Part shown: one piece after another, positions 52,493 through 61,785 of the stretch
Position numbering within the stretch: the stretch's first letter is position 1
Layout of the letters: every line of letters starts with the position of its first letter
Assembly (NCBI RefSeq): GCF_036227225.1
Contig: NZ_CP109444.1
Coordinates: 8,227,501-8,291,500, forward strand
Length of the DNA: 64,000 nucleotides
Direction of reading: 5' to 3'
Source: Streptomyces sp. NBC_01478
GTDB taxonomy: Bacteria; Actinomycetota; Actinomycetes; Streptomycetales; Streptomycetaceae
The notes under the pieces: model-generated
The model's database searches: none
Told to the model about the DNA's origin: nothing
Seen by the model: only the letters and a program-made list of their open reading frames with translations
Translations under genes and position numbers: made by a program

Positions 52493-55400
52493 TCAGGCCG
52501 AGGCAGGGGCGGAGTTGAGTTCGGTCGTGAGGGCCTGGGCGACGGTGGTGATCGTGCCGTCCTTGAGCAACTGCACCATCGGGAGCTTGACTTGGTATTG
52601 GCGCTCGATTCGGGTGCGGAGTTCGACGGCCATGAGGGAGTCCATGCCGAGCCGGTTCAGCGGCCGGTTCACGTTGACCCGCTCGGGACGCAGGCCCATC
52701 ACCACGGCCACCTCCTGCTTCAAGAACGCCAGCACCTCCTCGCTTGGCGCGCTCGTCCGCGTGTCTTGGTCGGAGGGCTGCTGTGGCTCGACAGGGGCGT
52801 CCGTGTGCTGGAGTTCGGGCGCAGACGCTTTCGGCTCAGTGGTAGGAGCGGGGGCGGCGTCGGGTTCAGCGGCTACGACGGGCTGTGGATCCGCTGCTGC
52901 CCCAGGAGCGAGTGCGTCGGTGAGAGCTTGGGCGACGGTGGTGATCGTGCCGTCCTTGAGCAACTGCACCATCGGGAGCTTGACTTGGTATTGGCGCTCG
53001 ATTCGGGTGCGGAGTTCGACGGCCATGAGGGAGTCCATGCCGAGCCGGTTCAGCGGCCGGTTCACGTTGACCCGTTCCGGACGCAGGCCCATCACCACGG
53101 CCACCTCCTGCTTCAAGAACGCCAGCACCTCCTCGCTCGGCGCTTGTGCAGGAGGCGTCGGCGCGGTGGTGGCCGCCTGGGGCGCGGGCGTTGAGGGTGC
53201 TGCGGCCTGCGACGTCGCGACGGACGCGGTCTGCGGTGCCCGTGGCGGACTGGCCAGGGCCGGCTGCGTCACCGCGGCAGGTGTGGGCGCAACCTGAACG
53301 GGCCTTGCCGCGACCTGAGTTGAGCCGAAGGCTCCGGTGAGGTGCTGCAACAGAGGCGCCGTCGCAGCCGCCGGATAGGCCTTGGCCCAAGCGGGCCAAT
53401 CGGCGCGCAGCACGGCGGTGTGCAGGCGACCCTCGCTCAGGATGCGGCCGAGCAGGTCGAGTCCCTCGTCAGGGCTGAAGGACGACATCCCCTGGGGGTG
53501 CAGCGTGCGCTCCTCTTCCTGCTCTTTGCGTGCCACCATGCCGACGCTGTCCCAGAAGCCCCAGTTGACGACAGTCGCCGGTTGCCTGTGGGCGTGGCGG
53601 TGATGGGCGAGAGCATCGAGGAACGCGTTGCCCGCCGCGTAGCCGCCGAGCATCGGGGAGTTGAGGAGGGCCGAGCCGGACGAGAACAGGACGAAGCATT
53701 CCAGGGCGCTGTCGTCCAGAAGCCGGTGCAGGTTCCAGGCGCCGGAGACCTTGGCGGCCAAGACCCTGTCGAGCTCACCTGGAGCCAGGTCACTCAGGGG
53801 CATGTAGTCGATGACACCGGCGGCGTGGAAGACGCCACGGATCGGCGGAAGTCCCTGGCGGCGCTGGAAGGCCAGGAGTTCGGCCATGGCCTGCTGGTCG
53901 GCGACGTCGGCTGCCGCGTACTGCACCGCGACACCGCGGTCGGTCAGCGTCTTCAGGACGGACAGGGCCGCGGCCTGGGGGTGGTCGGCGGGCACGTGGG
54001 TGTCCGGGTCGGGCAGGGGGCTGCGGCCGGTGAGCAGGAGATGGCGTGCGCCCTGGTCGGCCAGCCAGAGGGCCAGACGGCCTCCGATACCGCCCGCGCC
54101 CCCGGTAACCAGGTAGGTGCCCTCACCGTGAATGGCGACGGCCGGAGTACGAGTTGCCGGAGGGGCGGTGGCGGTCGTCGGGCCGAACGACAGGACGATC
54201 TTGCCGGTGTGGCGGGACTGGGCCATGAGCCGGAAAGCGGCCGCTGCCTGTTCGGCGGGGAATTCGGTGTGCGGGAGTGCCTCAAGTGCCCCCTGGTCGA
54301 CCAAAGTTGCGGCGGCGCGCAGGATGCGTCCGGCCCGCTCGGGCGCGTTCTGGATCATGTGAACCACGTCGACGGCGTGGAAGGACAGGTTGCGGGCGAA
54401 CGGGCCGAGCCGCAGCGGGTTGTCATCGAGGATGTCGCGCTTGCTCAGCTCCAGGTAGTGCCCGTAGGGCGCCATCAGCGACAGGTTGGCCGGGATGGCC
54501 TCACCGGCCAGGGTGTTGACGATGGCGTCGAAGTCCCCTTCGCCGTCACCCGACTTGAAGGTGTCCGCGAAGTCGAGGGAGCGGGAGTCGGCGACGTGCT
54601 GTACGCCGAGACTGGTCAGCAGGTCGCGCTTGGCTTCGCTGCCGGCGGTGGCGTAGATACGTGCGCCCTTCCAACGGGCGATGTTGAGGGCGGCCATACC
54701 GGTACCGCCGGTGGCCGAGTGGATGAGGACCTTGTGGCCGCGGTCGATGCGGGCCAGGTCGTGCAGGGAGTGGTACGCGGTGAGATAGGCGGCCGGCAGG
54801 GTGGCGGCCTCGGCCGCGGTGAGACGGGCAGGCTTGGGGGCGGTCAGGCAGGCACGGGTGACGACATCGGTGCCCATCGCGCCCTCGGCGAAGGCGATTA
54901 CCTCGTCGCCGACCGCGATGTCGGTGACCTGGGTACCGACCTCGGTGATGGTGCCGGAGCACTCCCAGCCGAGGAGCGGCGGCCGGTTGTCCTGCCCTGG
55001 ATACATAGCGAGGGCCAGCAGTACGTCGCGGTAGTTGACTCCGGCGTGACTGACCTGGATACGGACCTCATCGGTGCCCACGGCACGGTGCTGTGCATCG
55101 GTCAGTTGCAGATCGTCGATGACGCCGGGTGCGGGCAGGGACAGGACGCGAGGTGCGGGCGCGATGGCCGCTGCCGGACGCAGCCGAGCCGCGTAGCGGA
55201 GGCCGTCGCGCAGGGCTATCTGGTCCTCCCGGTCGGGCTGCTGAAGCACGTCGACCAGAGCTGGAACGCTGGCCGCCGACCGGTCGAGGTCCACCAGGCG
55301 GGGGGTGAGCAGGGGCGCTTCGGCGGCGAGGGTACGGCCCAGACCCCACAGGATGGCCTGGAATGGATTGCGTACGGGCTCTCCGCCGCCGGTGGCCTGC

Positions 55401-58400
55401 GCGAGCTGGGTGATCAGCCAGAGTGGCGGGTGACCGAGCGGGTGTTTGTCCAAGGCCCGGGTCAGATGCAGGACGCTGTGTCCGGCCAGGAGGTGCGTAC
55501 GGCGGATCTCCGTCGGGGTCGCGTCGAGCCCGGCCTGGGCGTCCAGCGACCACAGGTGGATGATGCCGCGGCACGTACCTTCGCGGGCGATGTCCGCGAG
55601 GACGTGAGGGTAGTGGTCGGCGTTGGACGGGTCGATGCGGTAGCGGTCTCCGGCTCCGGCCGAGCGGCCCGCTCCGGCGGTGATGGCCACTACGCGATCC
55701 CCGCGGCCGGTCAGTTCGCGGATGACGGCACGGCCGGTCGGGCCGCTGTCGGTCAGGACGAGCCAGAACCCTTCCGTCTGGCCGTCCGTCGCAGGCTGGG
55801 TGTGCGGGGAGCTTTCCCAGTCGAGGGTGTGCAGCCAGTCCAACTGGCCGTTCTCGGCGGTGGGTTGGGGGAGTTCGGGATGGGGCACGGTGGCGTCCTC
55901 GCGGTGGGGCGTCAGGAGTGCGGGGGCGTGGCCGGCCAGGTACTGCAGGCGCAGACCACGCATCTGCGCGATGAGTTGACCGTCGTCCCCGCGGATGTCG
56001 AGGTCGGCGGTGAAGGAGTCCTCGCGGGTGGCCGGGAGCAGACGGGCGTGGCTCCACAGGGAGGTGGTGGGCTGCTCGTAGAAGCGGACCTCATCGATAC
56101 CGCCGAGCACGAAGACGCCCTCTTCGCCGGGAGCAGTCAACGGGCGGGCAGCCGCCATGGAGTGACCGCTCGCATCCAGCAGAGCGGGGTGGAAGTTGTG
56201 CCGCGCCAAGTCGCCCTGGAGTGGGGCGGGGCAGACCAGGTGGGCAAGGACCTCGCCATCGGTGCGCCACAACTCGTCGATGCCTTGGAAGGCGCCGTTC
56301 CACTGGTTGCCGCGATCGGCGTTCCAGGGATAGAAGGCCGCCGCGTCCTGATGTTCGGGGCAGCGAGCGCGGATCGAGGCCAGGGATTCGGTCGGCGTGA
56401 CGGCGAGTTCGGCGACGGAGCGGGCGATGGCTTCGGTGTGCAGCAGCCACTCCGTCGCGTCCGCGTCGATGTCCTGGCTGTAGATGCCGCAGTCCAGGGA
56501 GCCGTCTTCGCGAGGCGTGACGGTGACCTTGACCTGAACGGCGGGGCCGTTCTCGTCCAGGAAGAGCGCCCGGTGATAGCGCACGTCGGAGACCGACAGA
56601 GGGCCCGCGTCCAGCACGGTGCGGGCGGCCGAGGCGACCAGCTCCAGGTGGGCGGTGCCGGGCAGGATGATGGTGTCCTGGATGCGGTGGTCGCGCAGGT
56701 AGCCGTTGTCGGCGAGGTCCAGCGGCCCTTGCCAGATGTGGGTGGTTCCTTCGGAGGGCATCGGAGCGCCGAGCAGCGGGTGTGAGGCCGAAACGCCGAC
56801 GTTCCGTGAGACCGCTGGAGCAACTGGGGTGCTGGGCACGGTCGTTGGGCTGATCCAGTGGCGGGTGCGCTGCCAGGGATAGGAGGGGAGCGGGACGTAC
56901 TGTCCGCCGTCGGTGAGCGCACCCCAGCCGAGGTCGATTCCGGCGGTGTGGAGGGCTCCCGCAGACGTGAGCAGGCAGGCGCGCTCGCCTTCGTGGCGGC
57001 GCAGGCTGCCGACCGCGGTCGTGTCGGCGCCGCCGTGGCTGCGGCTGGTCTCACGGATCCCGTTGACGAGCAGCGGGTGCGGGCTGACTTCGATGAACAC
57101 GACCTCACCGAGGTCGAGTTGACCCCGTACGGCACCGACGAAGTCGACGGGCTGACGGATGTTGCGCACCCAGTAGGCGGCGTCCATGCCGGAGCCGTCG
57201 ATGACCTCGTTCAGGAGGGTGGAGTGCAACGGGATGCTGCCGGGGCGGGGCGCGAGGTGGGCGAGTTCGGCGAGCAGGTCCTCGCTCAGGGCGTCCATCT
57301 GCGGGCAGTGCGAGGCGAAGTCGACGTTGACCCAGCGGTTGGCGACCTCCCGCGCGTCCAGGGCGGCGAGGACCTCGGTGAGGGCGCCGCGGTCGCCGGA
57401 CAGCAGGGTGGAGGTGGGGCTGTTGATGGCGGCGACGGCGACCTTGTCCTCGTGTCCCGCGAGGGCTGCGGCGGCCTCGTCGGCGGGCAGGGCGACCCAG
57501 GCCATGGTGCCGCGACCGGACAGACGCTTGGCGAGCCGACTGCGTCGGCAGATGACCGCGGCGGCGTCCGCCAACGACAACGAGCCTGCGATGTAGGCGG
57601 CGGCGGACTCACCCATGCTGTGGCCGATCACCACGTCGGGTTCGACGCCCCACGAGCGCCACAGCTGAGCCAGGGCGATCTCCATGGCCCACAACGTGGG
57701 CTGGATGACGTCGAGTTCCTTCATCCGCTCCTCGTCGGCGGAGCGCAGCAACTCGATGACCGACCAGCCGGTCTCGGTCTTGATGGCGTCGTCGCAGGCC
57801 TCCATGGCCTGGCGGAAGACGGGCTCGTTGTCGAGGAGTTCGCGCCCCATGCCGGGCCATTGCGAGCCCTGCCCGGGGAAGACGAACGCCACGCGCGGCG
57901 ATGTGCTCGGGTCGGTGTAGTCACTGAAGGACAGACCGGGTTCGTCGTCTCCGTCGGCGAACGCGCGCAGGGCGGCTGCCGCGGTGGTGCGGTCGTCGAC
58001 GGGCAGGGCGAGCCGGGCGTCGTGGGTGGTGCGGCGCAGGGCCGCGGAGTGGCAGATGTCCCGCAGGCTGTGCGCGGCCCCGGGTCCGTCGAGGTAGTCG
58101 GCCATACGACGGGCCAGATCGCCGAGAGCCTCCGGACCGAAGGCGGACAGGGCCAACAACTCGGTCCGCTGCGGCAGTTCGGCTACGGCGGCCGGTTCCG
58201 GGGCGGCTTCGAGGACCAGGTGGGCGTTGGTGCCGGAGAAGCCGAAGCTGCTGACGCCGGCGATGGCGGGACGACCGCGGTCGGCCAGCGGGGTGGCCAC
58301 CGTGGGGACGGTCAGCGGCAAGTCGCCCCAGGCGACAGCGGGGTTGGGATTCTTCAGGTGGAGGTTGGGCGGCACCATCCGGTGCTCCAGGCACAGCACT

Positions 58401-59515
58401 GCCTTGATGAGACCGGCGATACCGGCGGCGGCCTCGGCGTGGCCGATGTTGGTCTTCACCGACCCCACCAGGCAGCGGCGATCGGCGGGACGCGGTCCGA
58501 TGACCTCGGCGAGGGCTTCCAGTTCGACCGGGTCGCCGACGCTGGTGCCCGTTCCGTGGGCCTCGATGTAGTCGATGTCGGCCGGGTCGACACCGCCGTT
58601 GGCGTAGGCGCGTTGAACGACACCGACCTGTCCTTCGACAGCCGGGGTGACCAGATAGCCGCTGCTCTGGCCGTCGTTGCCGACGGCGGAGCCACGGATG
58701 ACGGCGCGGATGCGGTCACCGTTGGCGAGAGCGGCGGACAGCGGCTTGAGGATGACGACGCCGACGCCGTCGCTGCGGACGAAGCCGTCACCGGAGGCGT
58801 CGGCGAATTTGCAGCGGCCGTCGGAGGCGAGCATGCCGGCACCGGAGTAGACGACGCCTTCTTCCGGCAGCAGTACGAGGTTGACGCCACCGGCGATCGC
58901 CAGCGGGCACTCGCCCAGGCGCAGGGCCTGAACCGCGTTGTGGACGGCGACAAGGGCCGAGGAGCAGGCGGTATCGACGGTGAAGCTGGGGCCGCGCAGG
59001 TCGAAGGCGTAGGACAGGCGACCGGAGGTGATGGCGCGGGAGGCCGCGCCGGTCATGGCGTACAGGTCGAGCTGATCGCGGTCGGCGTACTGCAAGTGCC
59101 AGTAGTCGCCGCCGAGTTGGCCGATGAACACGCCGGCGTCGGTTCCGGCGATGCGGCTGGTCGGCTGTCCGGCGTCTTCAAGGGCCTCGTAGGAGGTCTC
59201 CAGCAGCAGGCGCTGCTGGGGGTCCATGCGATCGGCCTCGCGCGGTGAGATTCCGAAGAACTCGGTGTCGAAGGCGTCGATGTCGCGAAGGAGTCCGCCC
59301 CAGCGGCTGACGGTACGGCCGGGGGTGCGGGGCGTGGGGTCGTAGACGGCGTCGATGTCGTACCGCTCGGGGGGTATCTCGGTGATGGCGTCGCGGCCTT
59401 CGAGCAGCATGTCCCAGAGTTCTTGCGGACTGGTGGCGTCGGCGAACCGGCCGGCCATGCCGATGATGGCGATCGGTTCGCTGACGGCTGCCGTTGGTGT
59501 GGGGTCGTGGGGCAT
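52493..59515 (-). CDS. Reducing type I polyketide synthase, KS-AT-DH-ER-KR-ACP-ACP
   Basis: 2340 aa from ATG 59515 (GGAAGGA 6-8 nt upstream). KS with VDTACSSALVAVH (Cys about residue 183), AT with IGHSMGESAAAY (Ser about 631) and FASH specificity segment, DH with H-x8-G-x4-P in YLRDHRIQDTIILPGTAHLE (about 940), ER with NADPH motif HSATGGTGMAALN (about 1600), KR with TGGAGGIGGRLA (about 1808) and catalytic Tyr in GGYAAGNAF (about 1957). Two ACPs with LGMDSLMAVEL (Ser about 2160 and 2299). No thioesterase. A single fully reducing module in one protein suggests iterative chain building, as in mycocerosate-type synthases. It should make the alkyl part of the organoarsenical. Confidence 0.93.
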   Translation of the reverse strand: MPHDPTPTAAVSEPIAIIGMAGRFADATSPQELWDMLLEGRDAITEIPPERYDIDAVYDPTPRTPGRTVSRWGGLLRDIDAFDTEFFGISPREADRMDPQQRLLLETSYEALEDAGQPTSRIAGTDAGVFIGQLGGDYWHLQYADRDQLDLYAMTGAASRAITSGRLSYAFDLRGPSFTVDTACSSALVAVHNAVQALRLGECPLAIAGGVNLVLLPEEGVVYSGAGMLASDGRCKFADASGDGFVRSDGVGVVILKPLSAALANGDRIRAVIRGSAVGNDGQSSGYLVTPAVEGQVGVVQRAYANGGVDPADIDYIEAHGTGTSVGDPVELEALAEVIGPRPADRRCLVGSVKTNIGHAEAAAGIAGLIKAVLCLEHRMVPPNLHLKNPNPAVAWGDLPLTVPTVATPLADRGRPAIAGVSSFGFSGTNAHLVLEAAPEPAAVAELPQRTELLALSAFGPEALGDLARRMADYLDGPGAAHSLRDICHSAALRRTTHDARLALPVDDRTTAAAALRAFADGDDEPGLSFSDYTDPSTSPRVAFVFPGQGSQWPGMGRELLDNEPVFRQAMEACDDAIKTETGWSVIELLRSADEERMKELDVIQPTLWAMEIALAQLWRSWGVEPDVVIGHSMGESAAAYIAGSLSLADAAAVICRRSRLAKRLSGRGTMAWVALPADEAAAALAGHEDKVAVAAINSPTSTLLSGDRGALTEVLAALDAREVANRWVNVDFASHCPQMDALSEDLLAELAHLAPRPGSIPLHSTLLNEVIDGSGMDAAYWVRNIRQPVDFVGAVRGQLDLGEVVFIEVSPHPLLVNGIRETSRSHGGADTTAVGSLRRHEGERACLLTSAGALHTAGIDLGWGALTDGGQYVPLPSYPWQRTRHWISPTTVPSTPVAPAVSRNVGVSASHPLLGAPMPSEGTTHIWQGPLDLADNGYLRDHRIQDTIILPGTAHLELVASAARTVLDAGPLSVSDVRYHRALFLDENGPAVQVKVTVTPREDGSLDCGIYSQDIDADATEWLLHTEAIARSVAELAVTPTESLASIRARCPEHQDAAAFYPWNADRGNQWNGAFQGIDELWRTDGEVLAHLVCPAPLQGDLARHNFHPALLDASGHSMAAARPLTAPGEEGVFVLGGIDEVRFYEQPTTSLWSHARLLPATREDSFTADLDIRGDDGQLIAQMRGLRLQYLAGHAPALLTPHREDATVPHPELPQPTAENGQLDWLHTLDWESSPHTQPATDGQTEGFWLVLTDSGPTGRAVIRELTGRGDRVVAITAGAGRSAGAGDRYRIDPSNADHYPHVLADIAREGTCRGIIHLWSLDAQAGLDATPTEIRRTHLLAGHSVLHLTRALDKHPLGHPPLWLITQLAQATGGGEPVRNPFQAILWGLGRTLAAEAPLLTPRLVDLDRSAASVPALVDVLQQPDREDQIALRDGLRYAARLRPAAAIAPAPRVLSLPAPGVIDDLQLTDAQHRAVGTDEVRIQVSHAGVNYRDVLLALAMYPGQDNRPPLLGWECSGTITEVGTQVTDIAVGDEVIAFAEGAMGTDVVTRACLTAPKPARLTAAEAATLPAAYLTAYHSLHDLARIDRGHKVLIHSATGGTGMAALNIARWKGARIYATAGSEAKRDLLTSLGVQHVADSRSLDFADTFKSGDGEGDFDAIVNTLAGEAIPANLSLMAPYGHYLELSKRDILDDNPLRLGPFARNLSFHAVDVVHMIQNAPERAGRILRAAATLVDQGALEALPHTEFPAEQAAAAFRLMAQSRHTGKIVLSFGPTTATAPPATRTPAVAIHGEGTYLVTGGAGGIGGRLALWLADQGARHLLLTGRSPLPDPDTHVPADHPQAAALSVLKTLTDRGVAVQYAAADVADQQAMAELLAFQRRQGLPPIRGVFHAAGVIDYMPLSDLAPGELDRVLAAKVSGAWNLHRLLDDSALECFVLFSSGSALLNSPMLGGYAAGNAFLDALAHHRHAHRQPATVVNWGFWDSVGMVARKEQEEERTLHPQGMSSFSPDEGLDLLGRILSEGRLHTAVLRADWPAWAKAYPAAATAPLLQHLTGAFGSTQVAARPVQVAPTPAAVTQPALASPPRAPQTASVATSQAAAPSTPAPQAATTAPTPPAQAPSEEVLAFLKQEVAVVMGLRPERVNVNRPLNRLGMDSLMAVELRTRIERQYQVKLPMVQLLKDGTITTVAQALTDALAPGAAADPQPVVAAEPDAAPAPTTEPKASAPELQHTDAPVEPQQPSDQDTRTSAPSEEVLAFLKQEVAVVMGLRPERVNVNRPLNRLGMDSLMAVELRTRIERQYQVKLPMVQLLKDGTITTVAQALTTELNSAPASA
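52527..52750. repeat. ACP2-coding repeat copy
   Basis: 224 bp almost identical to 52920-53143 (only a few differing bases, mostly at the ends). Encodes the second ACP. DNA-level identity points to recent duplication or gene conversion. Confidence 0.9.
52920..53143. repeat. ACP1-coding repeat copy
   Basis: Partner of 52527-52750, same orientation, 393 bp apart; encodes the first ACP. The linker between them is Ala/Pro-rich and not repeated. Confidence 0.9.
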
Positions 59516-60015
59516 GGGTGTCCTTCCGGGCATGGCGAAGCCGTTCACTTGTGCGCAGCACGTGAGGACCCATGGCGTACGCGCGGCGAGCGGGCGGCAG
59601 TGCCGGGCTCGGTGGCGGGCGGGTACGCGGATGGTGTTCGAGGGTGAAGAGAGGTCGGTCCGGTCAGATGGACGGCACAGCGCGTGGCGAGCGCATCGTG
59701 CGGTTCACGGGCCGTGGCAGCTTGTCGGCAAAGCCGCCGTTCCCCCAACGTCGTTGCGGCATCGGGCTGTTGCCCCACGCCGAACGCCCCCGCTGTTTCG
59801 ACATGTGTCGAGATTGGCTTGTGGCAGGTCTCTATGCAACGAGGCTCAAAGTGACGCTCGTCACACCCCGTAGGCCTACGGGGAGAGGTTGACATTCATC
59901 GAAGCAAGAGTAACCCTTGATTCGTCATTTATCTATATAGGTGGTCGTGATGGCGAGGCGCCTCACCGGTGACCGCCACGTGCCGCACGAGCCGTCCCCA
60001 CAGGAGCCGATCTCG
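59516..60015. other. 500-bp divergent promoter region
   Basis: Between the PKS start and the small gene at 60016. AT-rich from about 59885 to 59945 with a possible -35 TTGACA at 59889 and TATATA near 59934. Contains two palindromes at 59851-59883. No convincing gene; ATG 59950 would be an alternative start for the small downstream gene. Confidence 0.55.
59851..59883. promoter_or_regulatory. Two adjacent palindromes upstream of PKS/arsO2
   Basis: GTGACG-CT-CGTCAC (59851-59864) followed by CCCCGTAGGCCTACGGGG (59866-59883), both perfect. Their position just before the -35-like TTGACA suggests operator function. Confidence 0.5.
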
Positions 60016-60207
60016 TTGAGCGAACAGACCGCACCGCCGAACACCGGACGCTCCGAGCTGGAAACCGTCCAGGACGCCGGCGCTTGTTGCGCCGGCATGG
60101 CCGAGTTACGCAGGCGGGCCGCGCAGAGCGCCGCTCTCCGTGCGCAGGCGGCGACGAGCGGAACCGACAGCGGTTCCTCGTCACCGGATTCCGCCCCCAG
60201 CGCCTGA
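60016..60207 (+). CDS. Small Cys-Cys protein preceding arsO paralogue
   Basis: 63 aa from TTG 60016 with GGAG upstream, or 86 aa from ATG 59950. Middle section TVQDAGACCAGMAELRRRAAQ has an adjacent Cys pair, the tail is Ser/Pro-rich. No TM or signal. The vicinal thiols could bind As(III). It lies 43 bp before the arsO-like gene in the same direction. Not a recognised family; low certainty that it is translated. Confidence 0.45.
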   Translation: MSEQTAPPNTGRSELETVQDAGACCAGMAELRRRAAQSAALRAQAATSGTDSGSSSPDSAPSA

Positions 60208-60250
60208 GCGACGACCGCCCTGCCCCCACAGTCTGAAAGGACACGACAAC

Positions 60251-61732
60251 GTGGTTGACCACAACCCCGACCAGCTCCCCGTCGCCGTCATCGGAGCCGG
60301 ACCGATCGGCCTGGCCGCCGCCGCGCATCTGTCTGAACGCGGTGTTCCCTTCGTTGTCGTAGAAGCCGGTGACACCCCGGCGGCAGCCGTACGGGCGTGG
60401 TCCCACGTGCAGTTGTTCAGTCCTTGGGAGTACAACACCGACCCGGCGGCACGCCGACTGCTCGCCGCAGGAGGCTGGCAGGAGCCCGAGGCCTCGGAGC
60501 TGCCCACCGGCGGCGACCTCGTCAAGCAGTACCTGCAACCGCTGGCCGAACTGCCCGCCCTGGCGCCGCACATCCGCTACGGCGCCACCGTCACCGCCAT
60601 CAGCCGCCTGGGCATCGACCGGCTGCGTACCGCCGGACGCGAAGCGGTGCCGTTCGTCATCCGCCTGGCGGACGGCGAGGACCTGCTGGCCAAGGCCGTC
60701 ATCGACGCCTCCGGCACCTGGCGCCAGCCCAACTCCGTCGGTGCCAACGGCCTTCCCGCGCACGGCGAACAGGACGCCGCCGTATGGATCAGCCACGGGC
60801 TGCCCGATGTGTTCGGCGCCGACCGGGCCCAGCACGCCGGCCGCCACACCGTCGTCGTCGGCGCCGGCCACTCGGCCGCCAACACCCTGCTGGCGCTCGC
60901 CGAGTTGGCCGACGCCGAACCGGGTACCACCATCACTTGGGCGATCCGCGCGGCAGACCCCATCGCCTCGTTCGGCGGCGGCAGTGACGACGAACTGCCC
61001 GCCCGCGGAGCCCTCGGCTCAGGTCTGCAGATGCTCGTGGACACCGGACGCGTCACCCTCGCGGCGAACTTCCGCACCCACAGCATCCGTTGCCTCGGCG
61101 ACGACCCCAACCGCGACCAGGTCGAGCTGATCTCCCGCAACCCCGGCGGCACCGAGCAGATCGTCACCGCCGACCGGATCGTGGCGGCCACCGGCTTCCG
61201 CCCGGACTTCGGCATCACCGATGAACTCCGCCTGGAACTGGACCCGATCATGTCCGCGCCCCGAGCCCTGGCGCCCCTGATCGACCCCAACCAGCACTCC
61301 TGCGGCACCGTCACCCCGCACGGCTACCGCGAACTGGCCCACCCCGAACCCGGCTACTTCGCCGTCGGCATGAAGAGCTACGGCCGCGCACCGACCTTCC
61401 TCATGCTCACCGGCTACGAGCAGGTCCGCTCCATCGCCGCGGCCCTGGCCGGCGACCTGGAGTCCGCCCAGTCCGTCGAACTCCAACTGCCGGAGACCGG
61501 TGTGTGCTCGGTGGTTGGCGGCGGCGAGGCGCTCGCTCTACGCCTGGGCCTGACCAAGGAGCGGCACGAGCAACTGCTGCACGTGACCGCCAAGTACCTG
61601 GGCACCTCGTTCACTGCGGCGGAGGCCGTCCTGTCCGCAGCCACCGAACTGGGCATCGACCACACCGCCGCACTGCAACTGGCGGCCTACGCCGCCGAGC
61701 AGTTCGACGCGCCGGGTGCCACCGGCTGCTGA
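60251..61732 (+). CDS. Second ArsO-type flavin-dependent monooxygenase-like protein
   Basis: 493 aa from GTG 60251 (AAAGGA upstream). FAD motif VAVIGAGPIGLAAAAHLSERG, NAD(P) motif VVVGAGHSAANTLLALAEL, and FAVGMKSYGRAPTFLMLTGYEQVRS shared nearly word for word with the protein at 36210, along with LIDPNQHSCGTV. It has a different C-terminal region of about 70 helical residues (LGLTKERHEQLLHVTAKY...) ending in GATGC, in place of the Cys-rich tail of its paralogue. Located at the biosynthetic end of the arsenic cluster; probably tailors the arsenical by oxidation or reduction. Confidence 0.85.
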   Translation: MVDHNPDQLPVAVIGAGPIGLAAAAHLSERGVPFVVVEAGDTPAAAVRAWSHVQLFSPWEYNTDPAARRLLAAGGWQEPEASELPTGGDLVKQYLQPLAELPALAPHIRYGATVTAISRLGIDRLRTAGREAVPFVIRLADGEDLLAKAVIDASGTWRQPNSVGANGLPAHGEQDAAVWISHGLPDVFGADRAQHAGRHTVVVGAGHSAANTLLALAELADAEPGTTITWAIRAADPIASFGGGSDDELPARGALGSGLQMLVDTGRVTLAANFRTHSIRCLGDDPNRDQVELISRNPGGTEQIVTADRIVAATGFRPDFGITDELRLELDPIMSAPRALAPLIDPNQHSCGTVTPHGYRELAHPEPGYFAVGMKSYGRAPTFLMLTGYEQVRSIAAALAGDLESAQSVELQLPETGVCSVVGGGEALALRLGLTKERHEQLLHVTAKYLGTSFTAAEAVLSAATELGIDHTAALQLAAYAAEQFDAPGATGC

Positions 61733-61744
61733 TCGCTGTCGCGG

Positions 61745-61777
61745 CTGCCGCCTCCCATCGTGCGCGGGAGGCGGCAG
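61745..61777. terminator. Bidirectional terminator
   Basis: Perfect 12-bp stem CTGCCGCCTCCC (61745-61756) / GGGAGGCGGCAG (61766-61777) with 9-nt loop between convergent genes. Confidence 0.85.
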
Positions 61778-61785
61778 TGGCACGT

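Noticed and set aside
53342..59248. 1147-aa and 796-aa plus-strand frames
   Set aside because: Antisense shadows of the PKS gene, whose strand holds all catalytic motifs.
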